This document shows, one piece after another, positions 8,724 through 17,434 of a DNA stretch of 58,420 nt. The DNA lies in the NCBI GenBank assembly GCA_023140215.1, contig JAGLMC010000036.1, positions 1 to 58,420 on the forward strand, in the 5' to 3' direction. The notes below the pieces were generated by a model that worked only from the letters and a program-made list of their open reading frames with translations, was not told where the DNA came from and did not search any database. The translations under genes and the position numbers were made by a program. Each line of letters starts with the position of its first letter. Within the stretch, counting starts at the first letter, position 1. The DNA is from Alphaproteobacteria bacterium. Lineage in GTDB: Bacteria > Pseudomonadota > Alphaproteobacteria > Micavibrionales > Micavibrionaceae.

Positions 8724-9365
8724 TTAAGATAACAATAACTTTTCTATAAAAACATCCTCATCTGACTCTTCTAGCGCGTCCTCATCACTGTGTCCAGTAA
8801 ACAGATCATCTGAGCCCGGTATAGCCTCAATAGCAGGCCGACGATCAAGCAAACCGGAAGCCTTTAAATCATCCACGCCCGGTAAATCCGTAAGAGATTC
8901 TAAAGAAAAATGATCAAGAAAACCAGTTGTAGTTACCCATGTTAATGGCCTCCCAAGTGTCTGACGACGGCGACCGGGCTTAATCCATTCAGCCTCCATT
9001 AAAACATCCAGCGTACCTTTATGCGTAGAAACACCTCGTATATTTTCAATCTCAACGCGTGTAAGAGGCTGATGATAAGCAATAATAGCAAGTATTTCCA
9101 TCGCTGCTCTGGAAAGCTTTCGCTGTACATCTTTTTCAAGCTGTAAAGATTCAGACAAATCAACTGCCGTTCGAAACGCCCACTTACCCTCTTTCTCGGT
9201 AAGCACTACACCGCGCTTTTCATAATGTTTCCGCAACTCCATCAACGCCCTACCAACATCCGAACCTTCCGGCATACGCTCATGCAACAAAGCTGTACTT
9301 AAAGGCTCAGAACTTGCAAATAATAAAGCCTCTAACAAGCGGATATAATCCTCATCCACATTCAT
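8724..9365 (-). CDS. scpB: Segregation and condensation protein ScpB
   Basis: ScpB is the dimeric winged-helix kleisin-associated subunit of the SMC-ScpAB condensin that organises the chromosome. The 213-residue protein shows the N-terminal LLEALLFASSEPLS motif, the central AIIAYHQPLTRVEIENIRGV motif and GRRRQTLGRPLTWVTTTGFLDHFSLESLTDLPGV, all diagnostic. The start overlaps the scpA stop by 4 nt (ATGA), typical of coupled partner subunits. The last 45 residues are acidic and not conserved. Confidence 0.95.
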   Translation of the reverse strand: MNVDEDYIRLLEALLFASSEPLSTALLHERMPEGSDVGRALMELRKHYEKRGVVLTEKEGKWAFRTAVDLSESLQLEKDVQRKLSRAAMEILAIIAYHQPLTRVEIENIRGVSTHKGTLDVLMEAEWIKPGRRRQTLGRPLTWVTTTGFLDHFSLESLTDLPGVDDLKASGLLDRRPAIEAIPGSDDLFTGHSDEDALEESDEDVFIEKLLLS

Positions 9366-10240
9366 ACACTTTCTCCTGACGACTCTTCAATAATTTTAGC
9401 ATTCTCAACATCACCAATAGAGCGCATATAAACCTGCTTAAACAAACCATCTTGCTTAATCTCCAACTTTCCTTGTTTAACAAGCTCAAGACTAGCTGTC
9501 AAAGTAGCAGCCAAAGCAGAACGACAAAATACACGATCCTTAATTCCTTCAGGAATAAAGCTTTCCAAAGTTGTCCAAATACTACGAATCCCTTTACGAG
9601 GTAATTCACCAAGCATACGAGTTAAACGAGAAAATGCATCCTCTGCCGACATAAAATTATACTCAGGTAAATCATAATGAGAATCTTCGCTACGATGCTG
9701 TATATCACCATAAGCTTTGAGCATATCATAAAGATTAACATCCCAATATGTATTGGTTTTTGTCTTTAACCCCTCGACTATACCGCGAGCAAAAACATCC
9801 TTTCCCAACTGAGGCAACAACTTAAAATTCTCAGCAGCATTTTGCATTGCCTCAAGCCGCTGGAGTTGAAATTGCAAAGCCTCTGCCATCTCAGCAGCAC
9901 CATATTCAAATTCTTCCTCATCCCGTGGTAAAAGCAAACGTGATTTTAAATATGCCAACCACGCAGCCATAACCAAATATTCTACAGCCAAATCAAGATT
10001 CATAGCCTTGGCACGCTCAACAAAACCAAGATATTGACGAACAAGCTGCAAAATCGAAATTTGCACCAAATCAACTTTTTGATTTCTCGCAAGCTCAAGC
10101 AAGAGGTCAATAGGCCCCTCATACCCATCAATATCCAAAAGTAACGCATCCACATCATCAAATTGTGATGTGGAACTTTTTATCACAGAACGTGAAGGAT
10201 ATTCCTCAAACTCAATATTTTTATTTTTAGCTATTGCCAT
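9362..10240 (-). CDS. scpA: Segregation and condensation protein ScpA (kleisin)
   Basis: ScpA bridges the SMC heads in bacterial condensin. The 292-residue protein contains the kleisin N-terminal helices with the typical DGYEGPIDLLLELARNQKVDL and EYLVMAAWLAYLKSRLLLP motifs, and a C-terminal winged-helix region (about 205-275). The start overlaps nagZ by 10 nt and its stop overlaps scpB by 4 nt, so it is embedded in the cell-envelope run shared by many alphaproteobacteria. An N-terminal extension of about 30 residues precedes the conserved region. Confidence 0.95.
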   Translation of the reverse strand: MAIAKNKNIEFEEYPSRSVIKSSTSQFDDVDALLLDIDGYEGPIDLLLELARNQKVDLVQISILQLVRQYLGFVERAKAMNLDLAVEYLVMAAWLAYLKSRLLLPRDEEEFEYGAAEMAEALQFQLQRLEAMQNAAENFKLLPQLGKDVFARGIVEGLKTKTNTYWDVNLYDMLKAYGDIQHRSEDSHYDLPEYNFMSAEDAFSRLTRMLGELPRKGIRSIWTTLESFIPEGIKDRVFCRSALAATLTASLELVKQGKLEIKQDGLFKQVYMRSIGDVENAKIIEESSGESV

Positions 10241-11229
10241 ATTGCAAGTTTCGTAAATTCATCAGCTTTTTGCAAGCGTCTATATGACTCAATACCAATT
10301 TTAGGCACAGTTTCAGCTATTTTTTCCATAACTTTAATATCCGCCCAACAATAAAGAGCAGCATCACATCCAGCCTTAATAGTTGCATTAACGCGCTCTA
10401 GAATATCTCCATAATCCGCCAGAGCCTCCATATTCAGATCATCACTTAATAAAAAACCATCAAACCCTATGCGCTCTCGAATAATTTCCCGAATAATTTT
10501 TGAAGAAACAGAAGCAGGATAATCCGAATCAATCTGATCATAAACAACATGAGCCACCATACCCCAAACAGCAGAGCCAATATTAGAAGAAGCAATATTA
10601 CAAAATGGATAAAAATCATTCTCAAGCTCTTCCAATGATGCGTTTACATGCGGCAAATCCTTATGACTATCAATCATAGCGCGACCATGACCGGGAAGAT
10701 GTTTTATCACCGGAGTAATGCCGGATTCCAGATATTGCCTACAAACCGAAAGACCAAGACTGGACACAATCTTTGGATCATCTGAAAATGCACGATCACC
10801 AATAACATTATGTGTTTCAAGTGTAAGCACATCCAAAACAGGCGCACAATTTACATTAATACCAACATCACACAATTCTTTAGCCATTTTCAAAGTTGTG
10901 AAACACAAATCTTCAAGTGCCTTTTTACGATCATTTAATGCTAAATCGCCAAATTTTTTCATAGAAGGGCAATCATACCACACAGGAGGTTTTAAACGCT
11001 GCACACAACCGCCTTCCTGATCAATCAAAACAGGACAATCGCGCCCCATAGTATCTTTAAGATCATCAATTAAAGCTTTAAGTTGATCTGGAGTTTCACA
11101 ATTCCGGCTAAACAAAATAAAACCAAGAGGATTGGAATCCTTAAAAAAGGCTTTTTCATCAGCACTAAGGCTAGTTTCTGAAAGAGAAAGAATAACCGCA
11201 AGCGCCTGATCTGCACATTTGGAAAACAT
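10231..11229 (-). CDS. nagZ: Beta-N-acetylhexosaminidase NagZ (GH3)
   Basis: NagZ removes N-acetylglucosamine from anhydro-muropeptides in cytoplasmic cell-wall recycling. The 332-residue GH3 single-domain protein has the motifs GFILFSRNC, LIDQEGGCVQRL, NCAPVLDV, the catalytic KHLPGHGRAMIDSH loop (His on the mobile loop) and LLSDDLNMEAL with the nucleophile Asp. It has no signal peptide, as expected. It starts 1 nt after the SPOR-domain gene and overlaps scpA by 10 nt, so it is certainly co-transcribed. Confidence 0.95.
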   Translation of the reverse strand: MFSKCADQALAVILSLSETSLSADEKAFFKDSNPLGFILFSRNCETPDQLKALIDDLKDTMGRDCPVLIDQEGGCVQRLKPPVWYDCPSMKKFGDLALNDRKKALEDLCFTTLKMAKELCDVGINVNCAPVLDVLTLETHNVIGDRAFSDDPKIVSSLGLSVCRQYLESGITPVIKHLPGHGRAMIDSHKDLPHVNASLEELENDFYPFCNIASSNIGSAVWGMVAHVVYDQIDSDYPASVSSKIIREIIRERIGFDGFLLSDDLNMEALADYGDILERVNATIKAGCDAALYCWADIKVMEKIAETVPKIGIESYRRLQKADEFTKLAIWQ

Positions 11230-11230
11230 T

Positions 11231-12241
11231 TTACCTTACAACCAGACAACCGCCCGGTTTTTGCGCCTTAATCGAACCACAAATACGATTAGCACTATCC
11301 TTGCTCATCGGTCCGGCCTGAATACGGTGATAAATACCGCGCTCTCCAAGATCAGCACGCTGAACACGATGAGAAACATTCTTCAAATATTCTGAATATT
11401 TTTTACGAAGTTTATTCCACTCACCTTCCGCACCAGATGCAGAAGTAACACTACCTAGCTGAACAAAATAACTACCGGGCTGAATATCAATACCAAGCGC
11501 AGCACCGGATGACGTTTCAATATTTGCCAATTCATCAGCAGAAACCTGATTCACATTCTTGCTATCTTTTTTTTCAAGAACAGAACGGACAAACGCTAAT
11601 GTTTCAGGTGATGATGCAGGTGCATGTAGCTTTTGAGGTCGCTGTTGCTGCCCAACATACGCATCAGCTATTTTCTTACCGGAAGTTTTTTCTACCTTTT
11701 TAATTATTACAGGATCTACAGAAGCAACATTAACAACATGTTCCGAATTATCTTGTATCACACTGTTTTCATTATCAGTTTTACTAACATCTTTCACAAT
11801 ATCCGAGTCCAAAATAGACTCGGCATTTTTTTCAAAAGATGCAAATCTATCAACTTGCTTTTTCTGATCCAATAAATTTTCGATAGGAGCACTTTCGTCA
11901 AGCATACCATTGCGAACAGTAGAAAAAACAGTGCTATCACGAAAAGGAATATCTATATTCCCCTGATTTTCCGCCACCTCTTTGAGCGCTGTCTTTTCAG
12001 CTCTTATCAACGGAACATCACTCTTAGGCTTAGAATCGTCTGGATAACTCAAAACAATAATAGACGCAAATACAGAACCAACAAAAAGCAACGAAGCTGT
12101 CGCAAACAATGGATTTTTCAATTTCATGGAAATTCGTGGCCCCAAAACCCTCTCGATCAAACCTGCGTTCTGCACGCCACCAACTGACGACTGCCGATCG
12201 TAACGGTTATATCCATACTGCTGATAGTTACTCTGATTCAT
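11231..12241 (-). CDS. SPOR-domain cell-envelope protein
   Basis: The 336-residue protein has a cytoplasmic N-terminal tail (1-42), one transmembrane helix (about 44-66), a long low-complexity periplasmic linker rich in Asp, Ser and Lys, and a C-terminal SPOR domain (about 255-336) with SYFVQLGSV and GIYHRIQAGPMS. SPOR domains bind denuded glycan strands at the division site, so a septal location is likely, and the neighbour nagZ also deals with peptidoglycan. In relatives argS often lies between dgt and this gene; here only 42 nt separate them. Confidence 0.88.
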   Translation of the reverse strand: MNQSNYQQYGYNRYDRQSSVGGVQNAGLIERVLGPRISMKLKNPLFATASLLFVGSVFASIIVLSYPDDSKPKSDVPLIRAEKTALKEVAENQGNIDIPFRDSTVFSTVRNGMLDESAPIENLLDQKKQVDRFASFEKNAESILDSDIVKDVSKTDNENSVIQDNSEHVVNVASVDPVIIKKVEKTSGKKIADAYVGQQQRPQKLHAPASSPETLAFVRSVLEKKDSKNVNQVSADELANIETSSGAALGIDIQPGSYFVQLGSVTSASGAEGEWNKLRKKYSEYLKNVSHRVQRADLGERGIYHRIQAGPMSKDSANRICGSIKAQKPGGCLVVR

Positions 12242-12283
12242 AAATCAGATCGTAATGCAAGTCCTAACATAATTGCAAGACAC

Positions 12284-13507
12284 TTATCGAATATCCCAAT
12301 ACAAATCAAAGAGCTTTTCATGCTCACGAATAGCATAACGATCCGTCATACCGGCAATATAATCTGCCACGATTCGCGCACGAACAGTATCATCCGCAAC
12401 CCCTCCGGCCTCTTCAATCTGATGTTGCCAATCTTCCGGAAGCAATCTATAATTTTTCGTAAAAGCTGTGAATAAGTCTGTAACTATGCGTTCAACCTTG
12501 AGCCGTATCCTCTCAATTGTATAATGACGATACATACGATTAAATAAAAATTCGCGCAATTCATCTACTTTTTTCTTCATATCACTAGAAAAAGCAACAA
12601 TCTGCCTACCTGCAATACGCACATCTTCCGGACTTTGTGGATTTACTTCTTTTAAATTCTTCTGTGATTCGGTGTAAACATCATTAACCATAACTCCAAT
12701 CATCTCACGCACCATCTCACAAACAAGATGTCGCTCCGAAAGATTTTTATAATTTTCACGCACATCATCCAACACATCTCTCAATAACGTCAACTCCTCC
12801 AACTCCTCCAATTTAAACAATCCAGCACGCAATCCATCCTCTACATCATGATTATTATAAGCAATATCATCAGAAATAGCCGCGACCTGAGCCTCCATTG
12901 AAGCGTACGTGTCTATGCGTAAATCAATTTTTTCCTGAATTTCACGAGCTGCAATTTGAAGCTCCCCATTAACAGGCCCATTATGCTTAAGCACACCCTC
13001 AAGAGTTTCCCAACTCAAATTAAGCCCATTCCAACGCGGATATGTACGCTCCAAAGTAGTTAAAACACGCAAAGACTGATCGTTATGATCAAACCCGCCA
13101 AAATGCTCCATACAATTTTGGAGATAAACCTCACCGGTATGCGCGAAAGGCGTATGCCCCAAATCATGCGCCAAAGCAATAGCTTCTGCTAAATCCTCAT
13201 TAATCATCAAAAATCGCGCCAAAGTACGCGCAATCTGTGCAACCTCCAAAGTATGAGTCAAACGCGTTCTGTAATGATCTCCTTCATGATATACAAATAC
13301 TTGAGTTTTATATTTTAAACGACGAAAAGCACTCGCATGAATGATTCTATCACGATCACGCTGAAATGGAGTACGGTAACGACTCTCCGGTTCTTCAAAC
13401 ACACGACCATAAGAACGATCCGGCCTACACGCATAAACAGCCAGAGGCAAAGCACAGTAATTATAAGGCGCTTGATTAGATTGTTCTTCTTCAGCAGATT
13501 TGCTCAT
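12284..13507 (-). CDS. dgt: Deoxyguanosinetriphosphate triphosphohydrolase-like protein
   Basis: This HD-domain dNTPase hydrolyses deoxynucleoside triphosphates to the nucleoside and triphosphate. The 407-residue protein carries RLTHTLEVAQIAR and the metal-binding pair in ALAHDLGHTPFAHTGE, followed by GFDHNDQSLRVL and DDIAYNNHDVEDGLR. The ATG at 13507 is preferred over one at 13513 because AGGGA lies 6 nt upstream of it and would abut the earlier ATG. It heads the minus-strand run down to zapE. The family is called Dgt-like because substrate preference varies. Confidence 0.93.
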   Translation of the reverse strand: MSKSAEEEQSNQAPYNYCALPLAVYACRPDRSYGRVFEEPESRYRTPFQRDRDRIIHASAFRRLKYKTQVFVYHEGDHYRTRLTHTLEVAQIARTLARFLMINEDLAEAIALAHDLGHTPFAHTGEVYLQNCMEHFGGFDHNDQSLRVLTTLERTYPRWNGLNLSWETLEGVLKHNGPVNGELQIAAREIQEKIDLRIDTYASMEAQVAAISDDIAYNNHDVEDGLRAGLFKLEELEELTLLRDVLDDVRENYKNLSERHLVCEMVREMIGVMVNDVYTESQKNLKEVNPQSPEDVRIAGRQIVAFSSDMKKKVDELREFLFNRMYRHYTIERIRLKVERIVTDLFTAFTKNYRLLPEDWQHQIEEAGGVADDTVRARIVADYIAGMTDRYAIREHEKLFDLYWDIR

Positions 13508-13716
13508 AAGCATTCCCTAACTGTTTAATTCCACGGTATAAAGGAACAGATTAATGCTAAAACGTTTTGATTCATTTGTCCATATTTTGCAAACATAATA
13601 ACTTCCATATCCTCTTACATCAAAATTTTCACAAAATTCGAAGGGTTTTTCTCACATATGATGTATAAGTTACAGTGTGAGCTATATGTGTAATAATTTT
13701 ATAAGGGACTATATTT
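13508..13716. promoter_or_regulatory. Divergent intergenic region with CACATAT/ATATGTG inverted repeat
   Basis: The 209 nt between dgt and the esterase should hold promoters for both. CACATAT at 13653-13659 and ATATGTG at 13684-13690 form an inverted repeat around the likely promoter of the esterase, so it could be an operator. AAGGGA at 13703-13708 is the esterase ribosome-binding site. Confidence 0.35.
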
Positions 13717-14664
13717 ATGAAAAGAGCTATTATTTTATTAATGTGTTTATTATTCATAGGATTTTATAATAACGCATGTGCTAAAAAAACTAAGTCTTTT
13801 GCACAGAATGAATTTTCTAAAAGTTCTTTTATGCACGATAATGTAGAACGTAGCTTTTATTATTATGTTCCTAAAAAACATCAAAATCAGAAACAACCTC
13901 TTATAATTTCTCTTCATGGCGGTGGCAAAGCTGATGGTGATGAATATGGCGCGCAGGCCGGTTATAGAGATTTAGCAGATAGGGCAGGATTTATTATTGT
14001 TCATCCTAATGGTATTGAATCTCAGTGGAATGATGGACGCGGGATTACTTATAATCTTCGTGAGGGTAATGAGAATATTGATGATGTCGGCTTTATTTCT
14101 AAAGTTATAGATTATTTTATTGAAAAATATAATGCCGATCCATCAAGAATTTTTATAGAAGGTACGTCTAACGGTGGAATGATGACACAAAGATTAGCCT
14201 GTGAGCTTTCTCATAAAATTACAGCAGCGGCTAGTAATATTGCTAATATGCCTTTAAATATTCATAAAAAATGTAGTCCTAAGCACTCTGTGCCTATGTT
14301 ATTAATAAATGGTACGGCTGACCCTATTATTCCGTGGGAAGGCGGTTTTGTAAAGATTGGAAAAAAAAGTATTGGTGAGGTTATCTCAACATATGAAACA
14401 ATTAAATTTTGGATTGAAAATAATAAATGCAATTCTAAATCAGAAACAATCCTTATTAAAGATCGTATTAAAAGAGATAAATCATCAATTAGAAAACATA
14501 TATATGCTTGTCAGGATAATGCACAAGTTGTTCTTTATGAGGTTGTAAATGGCGGTCATAACCGCCCTAATCCTAAAGGTTGGACACCAGTAAAACTTCT
14601 TGGCTATCAAAATCGTGATATAACAACCGCTGTTGAAGTATGGAAATTCTTTCGACAATTTTAA
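13717..14664 (+). CDS. Secreted PHB-depolymerase/LpqC-like esterase
   Basis: The 315-residue alpha/beta hydrolase starts with a signal peptide (hydrophobic residues 4-20, probable cut near ACA-KK). Residues 45-75 carry PLIISLHGGGKADGDEY, the oxyanion segment. The nucleophile elbow is GTSNGG, an acid candidate lies in NGTADPIIPW, and the His lies in NGGHNRP, giving a complete Ser-Asp-His triad. The family includes poly(3-hydroxybutyrate) depolymerases, feruloyl and acetyl-xylan esterases; without a substrate-binding domain the substrate cannot be told. It is monocistronic. Its third codon positions lack the strong A/C bias of the genes to its left. Confidence 0.85.
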   Translation: MKRAIILLMCLLFIGFYNNACAKKTKSFAQNEFSKSSFMHDNVERSFYYYVPKKHQNQKQPLIISLHGGGKADGDEYGAQAGYRDLADRAGFIIVHPNGIESQWNDGRGITYNLREGNENIDDVGFISKVIDYFIEKYNADPSRIFIEGTSNGGMMTQRLACELSHKITAAASNIANMPLNIHKKCSPKHSVPMLLINGTADPIIPWEGGFVKIGKKSIGEVISTYETIKFWIENNKCNSKSETILIKDRIKRDKSSIRKHIYACQDNAQVVLYEVVNGGHNRPNPKGWTPVKLLGYQNRDITTAVEVWKFFRQF

Positions 14665-14719
14665 CAATTATAGTAAAAAAACCAACTAAGTGTTCAGTCC
14701 CACGATTTTCTGGGATGGA

Positions 14720-14968
14720 TTACAATGAAATAACAAGCAGGAAAATCGACAATGCGAATGTTGTAAACTGCAAATATGATGGGTTAATCTCGATTGGCAA
14801 ATTGTAAAAAGGGACAGCACCTATACAGATTATATATGCAGATAAAACGGAAATAGTTATGTGAGATAATAATTGCTTTTTTCGTAATCGGCGTTCTGCA
14901 CAAAACTACGCAGACTTTGTGGTGTAAAGATCATTTATGAAGTCAGTGGTTTCTTTATTAATAGTCAT
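14720..14968 (-). pseudogene. Decayed SLATT-domain membrane protein
   Basis: Reading the minus strand from ATG 14968 gives 20 residues, a TAG stop (14906-14908), then 61 in-frame residues to TAA (14720-14722). After the first stop comes FCAERRLRKKQLLSHITISV, then a second hydrophobic segment LQFTTFALSIFLLVISL. A basic RRLRRK-like motif leading into a first membrane helix, and a second helix of the LSIFLLVISLLE type, are characteristic of the SLATT family of two-helix membrane effectors. In those systems a nucleotide second messenger is thought to trigger the membrane protein. A ribosome-binding site (AAGGGG) and an ATGA overlap with the upstream fragment survive. The stops show it is not functional. 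Confidence 0.6.
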
Positions 14969-15126
14969 CTATTCCCCTTATAAAAAACTTCCCCTGGAAC
15001 ACTATCAAAATCTTTTCGGAAAGTATTTAACAACTTCATCACGTTTTCACGCATATCCGACTAGTTGCCCTCGATCTTGCTTTGCAAAGTATCAAAAATA
15101 TAGGGGCTGTCGTAGATAAGTAGAAT
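14965..15126 (-). pseudogene. C-terminal relic of a nucleotidyltransferase-like gene preceding SLATT
   Basis: The frame upstream of and overlapping the SLATT start (ATGA) reads YIFDTLQSKIEGN, a TAG stop (15061-15063), then SDMRENVMKLLNTFRKDFDS and VPGEVFYKGNR to TGA. SLATT genes are commonly preceded by a cGAS/DncV-like (SMODS) nucleotidyltransferase, and the position, overlap and helical character fit the tail of such a gene, but no catalytic motif remains. The fragment is cut off about 20 nt beyond the mrp stop codon, where a further TAA lies (15130-15132). The identity rests mostly on context. Confidence 0.4.
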
Positions 15127-15146
15127 TATTTAGGATAGCTTGTTTT

Positions 15147-16217
15147 TCATGTAAGGTTGGAGATAATTTTTTCTGCTATATCATTGAAAATTCCATCTGC
15201 CATTTCTCCATGATCAGATTTTTCACGAATATCTAAACTTAAGGGAATTTCACCTAAAAAAGGAACATTAAGCTTTTCAGCTTCTTTTCGTGCGCCACCA
15301 TGACCAAAGATATGCTCTTCATGTCCGCAATTCTTACAAATATACATACTCATATTTTCGATAATACCCAAAATAGGAACATTTGTTTTTCTAAACATTT
15401 CTATGCCCTTACGTGCATCTAAAAGCGCTATATCTTGAGGTGTAGATACAATTACAGCTCCACTCATAGGAACTTTTTGTGCCATAGTTAACTGAGCATC
15501 ACCAGTTCCAGGAGGCATATCAACAATCAAAATATCCAAAGGATTTTCTTGTGTGCCCCAATTTACATCTCTGAGAAGCTGATAAATTGCACTTTGCACC
15601 ATCGGGCCACGCCAAATCAAAGGGGCTTGTGTTTCAATCATAAAGCCGATTGACATAACTTTAATGCCGTGTGCATTTAAAGGCTCAATTTTTTCATTAT
15701 TGCTCTCTGGTTTTTGTCCTTGTAAACCCATCATAAGAGGTTGACTAGGACCATAAATATCAGCATCTAAAAGCCCAATTTTTAAATTGCTCTTTTGGCT
15801 ATTATTGGCCAAACATACAGACAAATTAGCAGCTATCGTTGATTTCCCAACACCACCTTTACCGGAAGCTATAGCTATAATATGGCGTATAGGTAAATCT
15901 AAGACAGGGAGTTTAACGGTATTATGAGGATTAGATTGCATTTTACGTGCCGAATGTGTTGATGATTTTTGAGATGTTAAAATAACTGAAGTTTTTGTAA
16001 CTCCAGGTAAAGCAGCAACTATATTTTCTGCTTTTTGACGTAATGATTCAAGTTGAGTACCTCGATTCGGATCAACTTCGATAGCAAAAACAACTTCACC
16101 GGCTTTATTAAGTTGAAGTTTTTTAACCATCTCAAGATCAACAATATTTTGTTTTGTCACAGGGTCTATGATTTCGCGTAAAGCTTTTAAGATAATTTTT
16201 TTTGTAAGTTCTTTCAT
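15147..16217 (-). CDS. mrp: Iron-sulfur cluster carrier protein Mrp/ApbC
   Basis: Mrp-family P-loop ATPases carry and deliver Fe-S clusters in the cytoplasm. The ATG at 16217 (MKELTKKIILKAL) gives 356 residues; a longer in-frame start would reach into the divergent hflK. Residues 3-82 form an MIP18/DUF59 domain; the deviant Walker A is SGKGGVGKST (about 118-127); LLDADIYGPS, IVDMPPGTGDAQLT and the CKNC pair near residue 310, which binds the bridging cluster, are all present. It diverges from hflK and is followed by the decayed nucleotidyltransferase/SLATT remnant on the same strand. Confidence 0.95.
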   Translation of the reverse strand: MKELTKKIILKALREIIDPVTKQNIVDLEMVKKLQLNKAGEVVFAIEVDPNRGTQLESLRQKAENIVAALPGVTKTSVILTSQKSSTHSARKMQSNPHNTVKLPVLDLPIRHIIAIASGKGGVGKSTIAANLSVCLANNSQKSNLKIGLLDADIYGPSQPLMMGLQGQKPESNNEKIEPLNAHGIKVMSIGFMIETQAPLIWRGPMVQSAIYQLLRDVNWGTQENPLDILIVDMPPGTGDAQLTMAQKVPMSGAVIVSTPQDIALLDARKGIEMFRKTNVPILGIIENMSMYICKNCGHEEHIFGHGGARKEAEKLNVPFLGEIPLSLDIREKSDHGEMADGIFNDIAEKIISNLT

Positions 16218-16265
16218 TTTATAATTCAAATTTAATTTGCCTCTTGATTTTCGATACAAAAAAGA

Positions 16266-16282
16266 TATGTTCATAAAACATA
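16266..16282. promoter_or_regulatory. Palindrome TATGTT-N5-AACATA between mrp and hflK
   Basis: A perfect 6-bp inverted repeat with a 5-nt spacer lies in the 95-nt divergent region, about 30 nt upstream of the hflK start and 49 nt upstream of mrp. Its size suits an operator bound by a dimeric regulator. No regulator is encoded next to it. Confidence 0.3.
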
Positions 16283-16312
16283 CAAACACAATCTGTAGAA
16301 GTGAAAAAGCAC

Positions 16313-17416
16313 ATGAGTCGGCATGATAAAGGTAAAAACCCGTGGGGTGGCAAACAAAGCAGTAATGATCGCGGGAAAAGCGCATGGGGCGGTGGTGCTT
16401 CTGGAGGAGGTCAAGAACCTCCTGATATGGATGAAATACTTCGTAATGCGCAAAATAATTTCAAGCAAGTAATACCAAGTGATTTACGTGGAGGTAAAGT
16501 AATCGCGCTTGGTGTTTTGGCAATAGTGGCTTTATGGCTAGCTAGTGGATTTTATATAGTTAACCCAGGTGAGCATGCTGTTATTCAACGCTTTGGCGCA
16601 TGGTCGAAAACACAAACAGATCCCGGGCTTGGCTATCATTTACCATCTCCAATTGAAGAAGTTTCTATTCTTAATGTTGAAGAAATTAGAAAGATGAATA
16701 TTGGCTTTTCTGAAGCTTATTCTCGTAGTGGGGTTATTGGAATGCGAGATGTTCCGGAAGAAAGTCTGATGCTTACATCTGATAGAAATATTATAGATCT
16801 GGATATTGAGATTCAATGGAATATTAAATCTTCGGAAGATTTTTTGTTTGAAATTCGTGATCAGGAAAATACTATTAAAAAAGTTGCTGAAAGTGCAATT
16901 CGTGAAATTGTTGGACAAACTAATATGTTTCCAATTATCACCAATAAGCGTCAAGAAGTAGCAGATAAAACTAAACGGATTATTCAAAAAAATCTGGATG
17001 AATATAAATCCGGTGTTAATATTACACAAGTATTGATACAACAAGCAGAGGTTCATCCTGATGTACAAGATGCATTTCAGGATGTGCAATCAGCTAAACA
17101 AGATGCTGAAGACGTACAAAATCGCGCTGGAGCTTATCGTGAAGATATATTGCCAAAAGCACGTGGTAAGGCTATTCAAATGTTGCAACAAGCTGAAGCT
17201 TATAAGCAAGCTATAGTTGCGCGCTCAAATGGTGATGCTAAACGTTTTGAATCTATATATACTGCATATTTAAATGGCAAGGATGTTACGAAAGAACGAA
17301 TCTATATTGAAACCATGGAAGGTGTCCTTCGCAATGCTGAAAAAATAATCATAGATAATGAAGTTGGATCTGGTGTTGTGCCGTACTTACCGCTCGATGG
17401 ATTAAAGAAAAAATAA
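16313..17416 (+). CDS. hflK: FtsH protease modulator HflK
   Basis: HflK and HflC are SPFH-domain membrane proteins that form a cage around FtsH and limit its activity. The ATG at 16313 gives 367 residues; a GTG at 16301 in frame is an alternative. The N-terminus is Gly/Trp-rich (NPWGG, SAWGGG), then comes DEILRNAQNNFKQ, a membrane helix (about 62-80), the SPFH domain with YIVNPGEHAVIQRFG, and a long helical region with VQDAFQDVQSAKQDAEDVQNR. It is followed by hflC after 18 nt, DUF2065 and degP, the standard alphaproteobacterial order. Confidence 0.95.
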   Translation: MSRHDKGKNPWGGKQSSNDRGKSAWGGGASGGGQEPPDMDEILRNAQNNFKQVIPSDLRGGKVIALGVLAIVALWLASGFYIVNPGEHAVIQRFGAWSKTQTDPGLGYHLPSPIEEVSILNVEEIRKMNIGFSEAYSRSGVIGMRDVPEESLMLTSDRNIIDLDIEIQWNIKSSEDFLFEIRDQENTIKKVAESAIREIVGQTNMFPIITNKRQEVADKTKRIIQKNLDEYKSGVNITQVLIQQAEVHPDVQDAFQDVQSAKQDAEDVQNRAGAYREDILPKARGKAIQMLQQAEAYKQAIVARSNGDAKRFESIYTAYLNGKDVTKERIYIETMEGVLRNAEKIIIDNEVGSGVVPYLPLDGLKKK

Positions 17417-17434
17417 GGATCAGGAATAAAGAAC

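Noticed and set aside
14937-15119. Plus-strand 60-residue open frame between the esterase and mrp
   Set aside because: No ribosome-binding site and no recognisable protein; it is the antisense of the SLATT/nucleotidyltransferase relic.
15103-15127. GGGGCTGTCGTAGATAAG as an insertion-sequence end
   Set aside because: It resembles some IS termini and AGGGGCTGT recurs near 27650, but no matching inverted end, target duplication or transposase was found, and the stretch reads well as the tail of the decayed gene on the minus strand.
16640-17089. 149-residue minus-strand frame inside hflK
   Set aside because: It lies wholly antisense to a clearly conserved gene and has a biased Asn/Ile/Phe composition typical of a shadow frame.
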